The notes below the pieces were generated by a model. It had not been told where the DNA came from. It did not search any database and worked only from the letters and a program-made list of their open reading frames with translations. The position numbers and the translations under genes are program-made. This document shows, in pieces, positions 23,216 to 33,684 of a stretch of 64,000 nucleotides of DNA; within the stretch, counting starts at the first letter, position 1; each line of letters opens with the position of its first letter. Source of the stretch: Cydia pomonella (Eukaryota > Arthropoda > Insecta > Lepidoptera > Tortricidae); assembly GCF_033807575.1 (NCBI RefSeq), contig NC_084706.1:20994725-21058724 (forward strand), in the 5' to 3' direction.

Positions 23216-23635
23216 TATTGGGTCATTACCTATGAAATTGGCGTTTTTGTTCATAAGTATTAGTAATGTCATAGTTTATTTATTTTAATAGTAACTTCGA
23301 AGTATTTTTTAATTTCATTAGTGCGCTACATAACAACGATTTTATATACAATTATTTGCTACTTTTATTGTTTTATGTATTCAGAATACCGCCCTGAAAC
23401 AGCTCTTTTCATGCGCTGCCGGCTCAAGTATTTAAATGACTTATATTTTTCTGACGGGACAAAATTAAAAAAATATGAGATAGAAAATATGCCTTAAAAA
23501 TGTCTGATTACTGGCAAAAATTTGTTTGGTTTGAAAATGCCATCATAAAATAATTCGCAAAATTAATTGTATGAAAAATCGAATTTCGTTAAAGTTCTCC
23601 ATACAAAACGCCAATTTCATAGGTAATGACCTAAT
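23216..23635. repeat. Nested MITE (GGTCATTACCTATGAAATTG ends)
   Basis: ATTGGGTCATTACCTATGAA, continuing ATTGGCGTTTT, is inverted at the right end (AAAACGCCAATTTCATAGGT, then AATGACCTAAT). The interior is AT-rich and non-coding. Confidence 0.85.
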
Positions 23636-23764
23636 ATCTTATTTGATACACTTAACGTTTGAGTAAAAATAGCGGGAGGTGTGGTTTTCATTTTTCAGTT
23701 TACGACAGCCAACTTATTCCATTCAGCCAAGTAATTAAAAAGTTTTTATTGAAATATAGTGTTA

Positions 23765-24733
23765 GGGTCTCCCCAAACTAGTCGACGCCGTTTCGGCAAA
23801 TCGCGTACGGAAAAAGCTGTATGTCAACGCAATAAGAGCGAATAAGTCGTAAATCGGCTCGGCCCACGCGAAACGACGTCTTTCGACGAGAAAACGGCGT
23901 TTTGCCGTAAAGCTGTTCGCATTCGTACGACGCTGTTTGCAGCCTACCGCACACGTTCGCATTCATAAATCTCCTTATATCGCCGTACGGTGCCGGAAAG
24001 AGTTGAACGGCTCCGATCACGGCCGAGTACCTACGATAAGGACCGGTCAGAGCTGGCGGAAGCCGATCAGCGTCTTCGACGGCCGAAGATAGCTGACGAC
24101 GGCCGAACAGAGCCGATGACGGCCATAATAATCGTAAAACATTTTTGGATCGAGTCTCAAACGAGGATATCGTAAATTAAATTCACCTTCACTTAATCTA
24201 TATTGCCACAAATAATCAACCCACGGTCGCCTCCGCTTTTTCTGGTGTAGGTGCTTTTCTCTTCCAACAAGTAGGCTACGATAAAAATGCTGGTAAGCCT
24301 TTTTTTCCATGCCCGTCTACGTAAAATATCCATCATCACAGGTTATTATATAATATGTAACAATTACCAAGGAAAATAATCTTACAGGTCTGTTCAATTT
24401 CAAACTCAGGTTGTTACTAACAACCAGTCTCCAAAAATGAGATTTACGATTGCCGATCACCCGCTGTCCTACATCTGTTCGTCGGACTCAACGGCTGTAC
24501 GTGTGCTGTCTGACGTCTCGACGGCAGGACGGAGCACGGGAGAGCCGACCGTCGCTTTACAACTGTTGCGATAGCAAGTAGCAGGCGATCGGGCGTCTCT
24601 ACGGCCGCAAGGAGGATGAGACTGCTAAACGCAGGTGTCCAACCGCGGAGACGGTCGATCGGCTAAATGCGAATAGTGTGGTGTAAAACACTCGGCGAAA
24701 GCCGACTCCGCGTCGACTGGTTTGGGGAGACCC
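23765..24733. mobile_element. PIF/Harbinger-like non-autonomous element
   Basis: The termini GGGTCTCCCCAAACTAGTCG and (reversed) GGGTCTCCCCAAACCAGTCG are flanked by TTA on both sides (23762-23764 and 24734-24736), the three-base target duplication of PIF/Harbinger elements. The interior is GC-rich for this window, with many CGACGGCCG-like words, and has overlapping short frames but no recognisable transposase. Confidence 0.8.
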
Positions 24734-25059
24734 TTATTCCCCTTTTTTTATTGGATGACTCCACATTACACGATATTTTGGCTCATTTGTGGAAAGATAA
24801 ACTGTCAAAATTTTCTATGGCGACTACATTTTGTGGTTCTACAACAAAACAGTATGGAAAAGAGATAGAGAATATTCAAAATGTTCAATGGAACAACCAT
24901 TTATAAACCCTGGCGCAGACTTGGCTGAACACTCGCCGTGAAAATCTGCGAGTGTGGAGTTATACGTCAACTCGCAGCATCACGATAAGTTCGCGCTGCA
25001 CAATACGCACATAGTCGAGCGGGGCCTTAAAGTACCACTTTTTGGGCAATAGTACATTG

Positions 25060-25715
25060 TGCAACTAGGGGGGTAAGTGAAATTTTGGATACGAGGGTGA
25101 TTATTCCCACAGCCGCAGGCTGGAGGGAATTAAAGACCCGAGTTTGCAATATTCTTACCCCCGGAGTCACACAATGTTTTTCATCACACTTGCGAAGAAA
25201 AAACTAAAATTTAAACGAAATAATTCTTAAATACGGTGACATATCAAACATTCGTCCGCCATTTTGTAATTTCTTGACAGGTTAGCATCAAGGGCACACC
25301 ATTCAGCCACGATTAATAATTATGTAAAAATATTTTAAACGGCTGTTAAATTAATCTAATTTTTTATTTTAAACATAAACAAAAATATTAAATTATAAAC
25401 GTCAGTATTTTAATAGTAATAAACGTTGTCTGGAAGAGATCGCTTTTTAGCGATAAGACCGCCTGTTGTTTACCTCTTCTTTATGTGTTGTATTATTTGT
25501 ACTGTTTCTGTATTGAGGTGTGCAATAAAGTATATTTGTATTGTATTGTATTGTAGTAAAATTAATTTATGCTAAATGGTTTGTATGAAAAAGTGTATTT
25601 AAAAAAATCTATAACTCCCTAGAGAGTTATAACTTTTTTTCACAATCCATAACTCCCGCGGGAACAAAACAGGCCTTTGTCCTTCAGTACACCTGCATGA
25701 AATAAGAACTTTTCC
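25060..25715 (-). repeat. Dispersed repeat C, inverted copy
   Basis: Carries the blocks of 4946-5780 in reverse orientation (ATTCTTACCCCCGGAGT, TCCGCCATTTTGTAAT, TCACAATCCATAACTCCCGC). It lacks the nested element of that copy and has its own insert near 25400-25560. Confidence 0.65.
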
Positions 25716-25791
25716 GAGCAAGTGTGATGAAAATGTATTAAAAATTCACCAACAACTAAGTTAGCGGTTTCCGTAAGCTAGGGGTCAGGGG

Positions 25792-25918
25792 GCGAAAACC
25801 GAAATTCGCACATTGCGGGGATCTTTCTCTTTTACGCTCACTAAGACGTAATTAGAGTGACAGAGAAAAATGCCCGCTATTGACGAACTTCGATTTTCGC
25901 GGTTAGGTATCAGCAATT
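25792..25918. repeat. MITE with GCGAAAACCGAA ends, copy 1
   Basis: GCGAAAACCGAAATTCGC pairs with GAACTTCGATTTTCGCGG. The interior TTGCGGGGATCTTTCTCTTT and CAGAGAAAAATGCCCGC pair in part. Copy 2 lies reversed at 26340-26456. Confidence 0.8.
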
Positions 25919-25949
25919 AAACTAAGAACATAGTGATAGGCCTTGCCTT

Positions 25950-26010
25950 ACCAAAGTTCAACGAGGGTGCGGAGAGGGTCGGCAACGCGCATGTAACTCT
26001 GGTAGGTAAT
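25950..26010 (-). repeat. Family A interspersed repeat, truncated copy
   Basis: GCGGAGAGGGTCGGCAACGC and GCATGTAACTC correspond to the reverse of the middle of family A. Confidence 0.6.
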
Positions 26011-26269
26011 TAGGTCCCTTATTAAAACAAGTACATAATAGAAATCCTGTTTATTCTTTTTGTACCTAATATTACATATAAATTACAAAAATGTACAATA
26101 GTATAATACAGTTTTCAAGTTTTAGTGGGTAAGGTACATAAATTATTCACGCCTGGGAATTTACCTATATAATAACCTTTTACATAGAAAGAAAGAAAGA
26201 AAAGACCCAGTCTAATGCTATCACATGGTTTTCAACAGTAATTTTATACGTCGTGAAAATGCTTCGAAA

Positions 26270-26335
26270 CAAAGGAAAAAAGAACAAAAATGGTCCCGGG
26301 TGGGTTACGAACTCGCGACTCCGGGATACTAGGGC
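26270..26335 (-). repeat. tRNA-like SINE head, minus-strand scrap
   Basis: CCCGGGTGGGTTACGAACTC then GCGACTCCGGGATAC is the reverse of the box-B region of the SINE at 26505-26650. A MITE separates the two. Confidence 0.6.
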
Positions 26336-26339
26336 TATA

Positions 26340-26456
26340 ACCTCGAAAATCGAAGTTCACAAATTGCGGGAATTTTTCTCTGTCACTCTAATTACGCTTT
26401 CATTGGAGTAAAAGAGAAAGATCCCCGCAATTTGCGAATTTCTGTTTTCGCGGTAG
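26340..26456. repeat. MITE with GCGAAAACCGAA ends, copy 2
   Basis: Its ends CCTCGAAAATCGAAGTTC and GAATTTCTGTTTTCGCGG are inverted. Relative to 25792-25918 the element is flipped. Confidence 0.75.
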
Positions 26457-26504
26457 GCCCGCAGCTCGCTGTTGATAAGCTCAACACCACGCTCTAGCTG
26501 TCAC

Positions 26505-26650
26505 CGAGTAATCATCGGTAGCCCGGTTAGTAGAGCGGCGGGTTGGTATCTCGGAGTCGCGAGTTCGAACTTCGCCCGAGATGGAATTCTTCCATTTTTC
26601 TTTTATTTATTTATATCGTTTACAGACGTTTCTGTGTTTAATATAAAATT
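26505..26650 (+). repeat. tRNA-derived SINE
   Basis: Box A-like GTAGCCCGGTTAGTAGAGCG (26519-26538) and box B-like GCGAGTTCGAACTTCGC (about 26559-26575, itself a T-arm hairpin) are followed by a T-rich tail. No full tRNA cloverleaf can be drawn, so it is not a working tRNA gene. Confidence 0.65.
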
Positions 26651-27044
26651 AATCGTGAAAAATCAATCCAAAACGGTAAAGCCCCTAGCATTTTGATTTT
26701 TGAGGACTAGTGCGAAAGACATTGTTCGATCCGTCGTCCTACTAATTAGTTACTCGAATTTTTAGTACAATTTGATATTATACCAGTAACCTTTTAGTAA
26801 AGATAACTTCGCGAGGATCCAGTTTTCTATCAATGTGAACAGAGTACAGAGATAAACCATTTTTAAACTACGCGTCCGTCCCCAGAAAACCTTCGTCTGC
26901 GTCCAAAGTAATTGTTAGACCAAGCTAATAGAATGTGCAAACTTTAAACGTCATAATTTCATAGAATTTCTTGGACTAATTCTAAACGTAACACACATAT
27001 AAGTGAAAGTGCAAGTATTTATTCTTCAATTCAGGTATAAAGGT

Positions 27045-27185
27045 AGTTTATTATTCAAGTAGGCATATTACAATGCCCTTATGATGTATGTTACGATACA
27101 TTTATGTCAAAAACTACCACCGGTTCTAACCCTACAGCCCCGAGAAGATACCGGCACACGAAATTCGGTGGGACGCATTTTTTCA
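27045..27185. repeat. Interspersed repeat, 'TTATTCAAGTAGGCATATTAC' type, copy 1
   Basis: TTCAAGTAGGCATATTACAA, TGCCCTTATGA and ACCACCGGTTCTAACCC match 43400-43530 block by block. It is a family I recognise in Lepidoptera, likely the antisense 3' end of a retroposon. Confidence 0.65.
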
Positions 27186-28558
27186 TGAAAATAATAATTT
27201 TACATCAAATCTTATAAATATGTACGTATTTCTTCCAGAAAACGTGTCAAATATAATATTAAAAAGTTATAGTTATAGAATAATACATATTTATTAAGAC
27301 AACTTGCATTTTTATTGTCGTGAAATTGTAAAAGAAAGTTTTTTTTTTGCAAATTATTTGATTTAAATATAACCCTTTCACATAAACGCTGCGAGAGATG
27401 CTGTTACGTCGTCGTCCAAATCCAATGTTTAACTTGTATTTTTTTTCATGTACTTATAGGTATTGATTGTCTGTATTGTATTTTATTTTGTAGTTTTACA
27501 TACTTGCTTTTACTGAAATGCTGTATTACTTATTTGACTAATTTACAAAAGGGAAAAGGCAAAAGTAATGACCTTTATTTGTATACGTTGGGTGTACAAA
27601 TTGCTTTAGATGTGAACGTAAGTGCTACGGAGGGGTGCGTAGTTTAAAAATAGTATATCTCCTTAAACTTTTTGAGCCGGGGAAAGATCACATAAAAGGT
27701 CTCGTTTTCTAGGATTATCATATTAGATATATTACAGTAGGTGCCTATTAACTAGAGCTGACATTTAAATATTATTATTTATAAACTAATTTATACAGCT
27801 ATCAGTCATTTTTACACAATTATATAAGAAAATTAACAATAGGTAGATGATAACAAAATTTATGTAAAAATATTTACAATGCTTGAAAAAAACTCCCCAT
27901 TTTATTTTCTCGCAAACCTGCCTCATTGTTTTATTAAGAAACAAATTACTAACTATGCGATTCATTTCAGCGTTATCTCTTACCTCAAAACGTCAAACGA
28001 AAGGGACGGCATGAAAAAACAGTCGCGAGTCATATAGTAAGTTTTTTAACGGCTTAATGGCGGATTACCTATTTTAAATATAAAAGCAAACATAATTTAA
28101 TTAAACATAATATTTACACTCTTCAATTGATCAATACCAATTTGGTCATTTTATTATGCTATGTGTATGTGTACAGTCCCACAGTATATTGTGTGATGCT
28201 ATGTTATAGACGGAGAGCTAGCCCTGAAATATGGTTAACGTTTTTGAGACTAGTAATCGGAAAAGGAAACAAGTCTTACTGAAGTGATTTATTATTTTGG
28301 TAACTGATTTGACTAATGAAGTATGAATACCTTAGACCTGTGCATGTCTAATTGAGTTTATAATAAACAAATTCATACGCCTAGCGGCAAAACGTAGCGT
28401 TCGCAATCGCAATATGCTTTATTTTTAAGACTTGATGTTATAACGAATAACGACATAATCAATCAAGCTAAGATCGCAAAATCAGACACTTCATTCCTGT
28501 TAACATTTTCTGTGAAGGTGTAGTACAGCAAAAAACTTCGATTTCGATACAACGTAAG
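27186..28558. other. AT-rich sequence, no gene seen
   Basis: Frames are short on both strands, and I find no matching repeat. Confidence 0.4.
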
Positions 28559-28690
28559 GCTGCCAGAGTTTAACGAACGTGCGGAGTGTTAGGGTCGGCA
28601 ACGCGCATGTAAGATGGAGTTGCAGGTGTCCATAGATTACGGAGACTGCTTACCAGCAGGCGGGCCGTATGCTTGTTTGCCACCAACGTA
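28559..28690 (-). repeat. Family A interspersed repeat, minus-strand copy
   Basis: GTGTTAGGGTCGGCAACGCG and GACTGCTTACCAGCAGGCGG are the reverse of family A. Confidence 0.8.
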
Positions 28691-29910
28691 CAAAAAAAAC
28701 GAATACAACATATTGACATTGATCGTTGTTGACATCTTCCTCCTTAAGTGTTTTATGCCGAAAATTTATTGTAAGCTACAATTACAAAGAATATTGAAAG
28801 TTGCTAAAAGTTTAACTAAAATGTTTGTGGATAAATAGGGTGGAAATATATCTTGGATATTTTATTTACACCTACTGAACTAGGTCTGGAGCGTATAATT
28901 GAGAAATACTTATTGAATGTCATCGTAGAAATTGCACTATAAAAAACCACTTCTCCTTCTGTCTAATCCTATCTGGAATGGAGTAAGTATAACAAGTTTT
29001 TTATACTATCATTATTACTAGACCCGAGCGTCTGGCAGGTGTTCATCAGTGGAGGTCAAAGAATGCAGGACACTTGAATGATGCAAGTATTAGAGCTCCG
29101 GGTTCTGTTTAGTATTAAAGGGAAGTATGTACATACGTATTGAATTAGGAAATAACATTGTCAAGTCTTTCTGTTGGGGTATAACAAGTGCCAACTTACG
29201 ACTATCGTTATTAATTGCTGTCGCCTCCGGTTTTTTTCGCAATAATGCTCTATGTTGTATTCCAATGATAAAATATTGGATTTGCCTTCGTAGAGACGAA
29301 TGAGGCAATATCGCACTTTTCACGTACGGTCTGTCACTCTGACATCTGGAAGTCACAGGTAGATTCCAAGGAAAAGCTGCCAGATGTCTGGATCTAGCAA
29401 TAAGGATAATACAGCAAACTTCCTTGGCAGGTTTAATTGCTCTCAGAATCCCTAACCATTTTCCGGGGCTAACTCTTAGCCTACTACTTTCATAACAAAA
29501 ATAAATTATTGCTAGATTCCGTCCAACCTAACTTTGTATGAAAATGCCATTACAAACGTTTTTTATAGTGATTAGACGTTTACGATGGCACTACTACACT
29601 TTGTCGCTGCATGTGCAGGAACACAAAATCCCTATTATTGATTAAGATTTTATTTGTAATACTTAAACATCAACCAACGATCCCTTGATTTCAAATTTAC
29701 ACTTATATAATGCCCATTTGTAGGGGGATCAAATTCATATGCACATTAAAAACCTTTCCGCAAAAGACAAATTTTACCTATAAAACTTCCCATTCAGCCA
29801 TCACCACAAAATTAGGAATAGTATTAATATTATCATACAGAACAGAAAAGCTTGCAGGACTTGAATTTTCTATGGAGATTGGCAATATTCTTTTTACACA
29901 CACACATGTC
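28691..29910. other. No recognised gene
   Basis: Frames at 29090-29356 (minus) and 29710-30058 (plus) are short, AT-driven and without domains. Confidence 0.4.
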
Positions 29911-30154
29911 TATACTCTGTATCTTTAGGTATTTAAATAAAAGTAAACAAACAATTTGTACATTTTCGTGTAGTTATAACATTTACTGTTTAACCAACCA
30001 AATACAAAACCGCCTGGATCTGTCACTGAACAACCTGACTTTAACCTACATTATTTGATCATGTAATGTTTTCATCTACCCTCAACTGGCTTAAGGAGCC
30101 ATTTGAGGGTAGATTTTGTTTACTTTTATTTAAATACCTAATGATACAGTGTAT
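29911..30154. repeat. MITE family F, copy 1
   Basis: TATCTTTAGGTATTTAAATA, continuing AAAGTAAAC, is inverted at the right end, about 244 bp apart. The copy at 32793-33022 shares ends and interior (TATAACATTTA, CCAACCAAATACAAAACCG, GCCATTT-AGGGT). Confidence 0.85.
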
Positions 30155-30616
30155 AATAATGGCTTATAATAGGATCATCATGTGTTTAATTATAAAATAA
30201 TTATAATTTTCGGAAAGGTTCTTTATTTATTTCGCATCTAGAATAGACGCATCCCTTTTGTTTGAAAGTAGTCACTATATGTAAATGTCACCATTATCAA
30301 CACTTATATTTATGTAGTATGCTTTTAAACTGTACATTTAAATACAATAGGTACATATCGGGTCGTATTTCTATAGTATAATTTTATTTAGTAAATATAA
30401 AGCTTAAATAAAAAAAAGTAAATTTCACTAAGTTTGGTCCTTCCATGCAGATACAAGTGGTTCATTACTATATCAATTGCACTTTTCGCGTATTCCTTCA
30501 ATATATTATTGCATAATTAAAGGAATATTATCATTATTATTTTGTGTTTATTACAATACACTAAAAAGATTGCAGTAAAGACTACGCTTTAACTATTTTT
30601 AAATAAGTAAATAACA
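30155..30616. other. No recognised gene; may include the 3' UTR of the zinc-finger gene
   Basis: Minus-strand AATAAA at 30547-30552 lies 570 bp past the zinc-finger stop codon. No closer canonical signal is evident, so the 3' UTR may reach here. Confidence 0.3.
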
Positions 30617-30922
30617 CCAAAGAGAATTTGAAATATAGGTGGATTGTCAAAGTAAACTATGTAGCCACAGTAAATTTACTGCCATCTTTCGACACATGAT
30701 TAAAACTTTTAGGACGCCATTCCATTTTGATGCTTATTCTTTTACTGATATGTGTTAAATTTGTAAAATATCAAAAAGTGGCGCCATCTAATAGAGCATA
30801 GGCCAAAGGTACAGCGGAATCGTTTCGAGCGAATTTTAATCATGTGTCGAAAGATAGCAGTAAATTTACTGTAGCTACAAAGTTTTCTTTGACAATGCAC
30901 CGATATTTCAAATTCTCTTTGG
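30617..30922. repeat. Long-TIR MITE, family G copy 1
   Basis: CCAAAGAGAATTTGAAATAT and (reversed) CCAAAGAGAATTTGAAATAT are the ends. Pairing continues inward over CACAGTAAATTTACTGCCAT and ACACATGATTAAAA. The same unit forms the large palindrome at 37801-38136. Confidence 0.9.
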
Positions 30923-31119
30923 TAAAACCCATTTAAAGAAGATGTAGATTATTGCATACTGAGACTTCATAATTCACGTTTTTTTCTGCCGATTTTAGTT
31001 ATGGACTACTTGAAAAGTATAATAGTTGGTCGGAAAAATAGCTTATAATTCCATGCTCGATCTCGGAGGCTCATATGCAATCAGATAAGTACTAAATTTG
31101 TTCGAAGGACACACATTTC

Positions 31120-31841
31120 TCATACCGCAGGTATATTGTACAGAGCCGCTAACCTCTCAAGTATTCCATTCTCTATCGCTTCGCCGTTCAGACTTTCGCT
31201 TCTTACTTCCCTCGTCTCCCTCTCTAAATGTCTATTAATATCAGCTAGAGTGACCTGCGTATTTGACACTATCGAGCCTCCATATTCCTTCTTTTCTACT
31301 TGCGTGAAAACGGCCATTTTGCCATCCGTATTCTCACTCCTGTCATACACCTTCTCCGGTTCTATAGCCTCATTCGGTCTGAACATAGGTTTGAGCACGG
31401 CAAAATTCCTCTCATCGGGTAACCTTTCTTCTAACTCATACTGTCTCAGTTGCTCCTCTTTGCTCACGTATATCTCTTTAAACTTGTAATTTCTACTGTC
31501 GAATACTTCCACGTTGTTAGTGAATTCGTTATTGATTTTGAACTGTTCTTTTTCGGGATCGACCGTGACGTTGGGGGCGCCGATTTTCTTTTTACATTTG
31601 GGTGATTTTTTATCCAGGATGCTTTTGAGGATGGGTAGTTTGGTGGTGTTTCCAGCACTGGCGGGTGTTTTCTTCTTGTGTTCTTTGTCTTTCTTGTCTT
31701 TTTTGGGTGATTTGTCGGGTTCGTGCTTGACGCGTGGTTGTTTGTCGCGGGTGAGCTTATCGTGTGTGAGGGCGTGGCGCCGCAGGTCGCCGGCCACGCG
31801 GAAGCACTTACCGCACGTGGAGCATTTAAACGGTTTGTCGC
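31120..31841 (-). CDS. Zinc-finger gene exon 16 (finger 6 and C-terminal tail)
   Basis: GDKPFKCSTCGKCFRVAGDL closes the finger cluster. A Lys-rich stretch (KSPKKDKKDKEHKKK) and a mostly acidic tail follow, ending LERLAALYNIPAV and stop. The acceptor is TTGTTTCAG. Confidence 0.92.
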
Positions 31842-33621
31842 CTGAAACAAGAGTAGTCTGTAGCGACTAGTTCGTAATTCATAAAAAACGGGTTGCACTC
31901 CGGGAGTGCCGGCAGAAGTGAAAACTTGAATATTAACGTTGTGCATTTTTGATATTTTGGAATGGTTAGGGAATAATTTTGCACGAATTGCTTTGATGAT
32001 CAGAATAAAAGTACTATCATTTATGAGATAAAATACAATATTCATTTATTGCGCTATCGTACACAAACATGACAATTTATATTACATTAAAAATGTAACA
32101 CTTCAGAACTATTATAATTATTTAACATTAAAAAGTTTATCTCTCAGAACAATTAACTTCCATTTATAATTTCAACGACTCTTACACCATCATCATTACT
32201 AGAACCATTATGGAGTTTTTCGATCAGGTCAGGTCTTACGAATTTTCAATTTGTCGAATCTGTCGGTCACGTGACCTATCGCGAGTTTAACATTTTTTCC
32301 CCATCACAAAAAGTGCACAGCGCCGCTAAAGAAGTTTTCACTTTAAAAAAAAAGTCTATTTTACTTTTACAACAACCATTATAAAGTTAGTAATTGTAAC
32401 CTCCTTTTAAGCTTTAATATGCCAGGAGGTACCGCTCTTCCGTATCTGAAGAATTTTAACAAAATTGTTCTACATTTATGAGTAGGTATTAGGTAAATAT
32501 TGAATTTAGATTTGCTTACAGTTAGAATAAAAATACGATAATATGGATTTGATCGATAGATTAAATTTCAAGTTTGGTGTGATGTTGGTATAGAGAGTGA
32601 TCGAACACATGAACCCGGAGCCGAAGAGCCGGACACTTCTGTCGCCATGTTTGCAGTTTTAGTTGGCGCCGGTCAACGTAGAGAGGAGAGTCATGTGACT
32701 ACTCCATAATGAAAGGTATCAAAATACTAGTGTGGGTTTATGAAACGAACGAAGTGAGTTTCGTAATAGAATCGCACAATTATTTTAATGCCTATACTCT
32801 GTATCTTTAGGTATTTAAATAAAAGTAAACAAACAACTTGTAATTTTTCGGGTAGTTATAACATTTATTGGTTAACCAACCAAATACAAAACCGTCTGGA
32901 TCTGTAACTGTACGACCCGACTTTACATTATTTGATCATGTATTATTTTCAACTTGCTTAAGTAGCCATTTAAGGGTTGATTTTGTTTACTTTTATTTCA
33001 TTACCTAAAGATACAGAGTCTATTTATGTACATTTATATACACTTTTAGCTACACATATATCGTAAGTTCTATGTTCATGTCATCCACGATGACGCGCAA
33101 ATTTGTCAAATCTGGTTAGATTCATAACATGACAATACGCGTCAATCGCGCGTCTCCGAGAATGACACGATCTATACCAATCGTGGATTTGAGTTATATG
33201 AATGGAATTGTAGTAATAAAGTTTTGTTTATATTAATTTTAAGGTCATTATTTTCTATCCATGTGTTAACGTCGGTCAGTCAGGTCAGTGCATTATACTA
33301 GAATCAGAATCAGAAATATTTATTGTGCAAACTGTGTAGGTACAAGAATATGACTTAGGTACATTTTTTGATGAGTATCAACAGTTTTACCCTTCTCGGG
33401 TATACAATTATTTTTAACTTAAACTTGGTTTTAGTATTTTATCTTAAACTATATTTTAATATACATTTAGGTTTACATAGTTATAAAATTCTTTTAAATT
33501 ATAGAAAACTTTGTCTATTAAAAAGTTTTTTAAGCATCTTTTAAAAGTATTTCCTTCGAGGCTTTTTAGGGTTCCGTAGCCAAATGGCATAAAACGGAAC
33601 CCTTATAGTTTCGCCATGTCC

Positions 33622-33684
<63 letters not shown>

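Larger units (their letters stand above)
22833..25047. mobile_element. Composite of nested TIR elements; outer ends TTGCCCAAAAAGTGG
   Basis: The left TTGCCCAAAAAGTGGTACTT and right AAGTACCACTTTTTGGGCAA are inverted repeats that extend on to CCGCTCGACTAT, about 38 bp in total. The 2.2 kb between them holds two further TIR elements (23216-23635 and 23765-24733). I cannot fix the target duplication of the outer pair. Confidence 0.7.

Noticed and set aside
22833..25047. CRISPR-like or regulatory array from repeated CGACGGCCG words
   Set aside because: The words belong to a Harbinger-like element; spacing is irregular, and the DNA is eukaryotic.
26505..26585. Possible tRNA gene
   Set aside because: A and B boxes and a T arm are present, but no acceptor stem or anticodon arm can be paired; it is a SINE head.
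31464..32045. 193-codon minus-strand frame across the last zinc-finger exon
   Set aside because: It overlaps exon 16 in another frame and reads through its acceptor into the intron; the exon 16 frame has the zinc finger and matches in phase.
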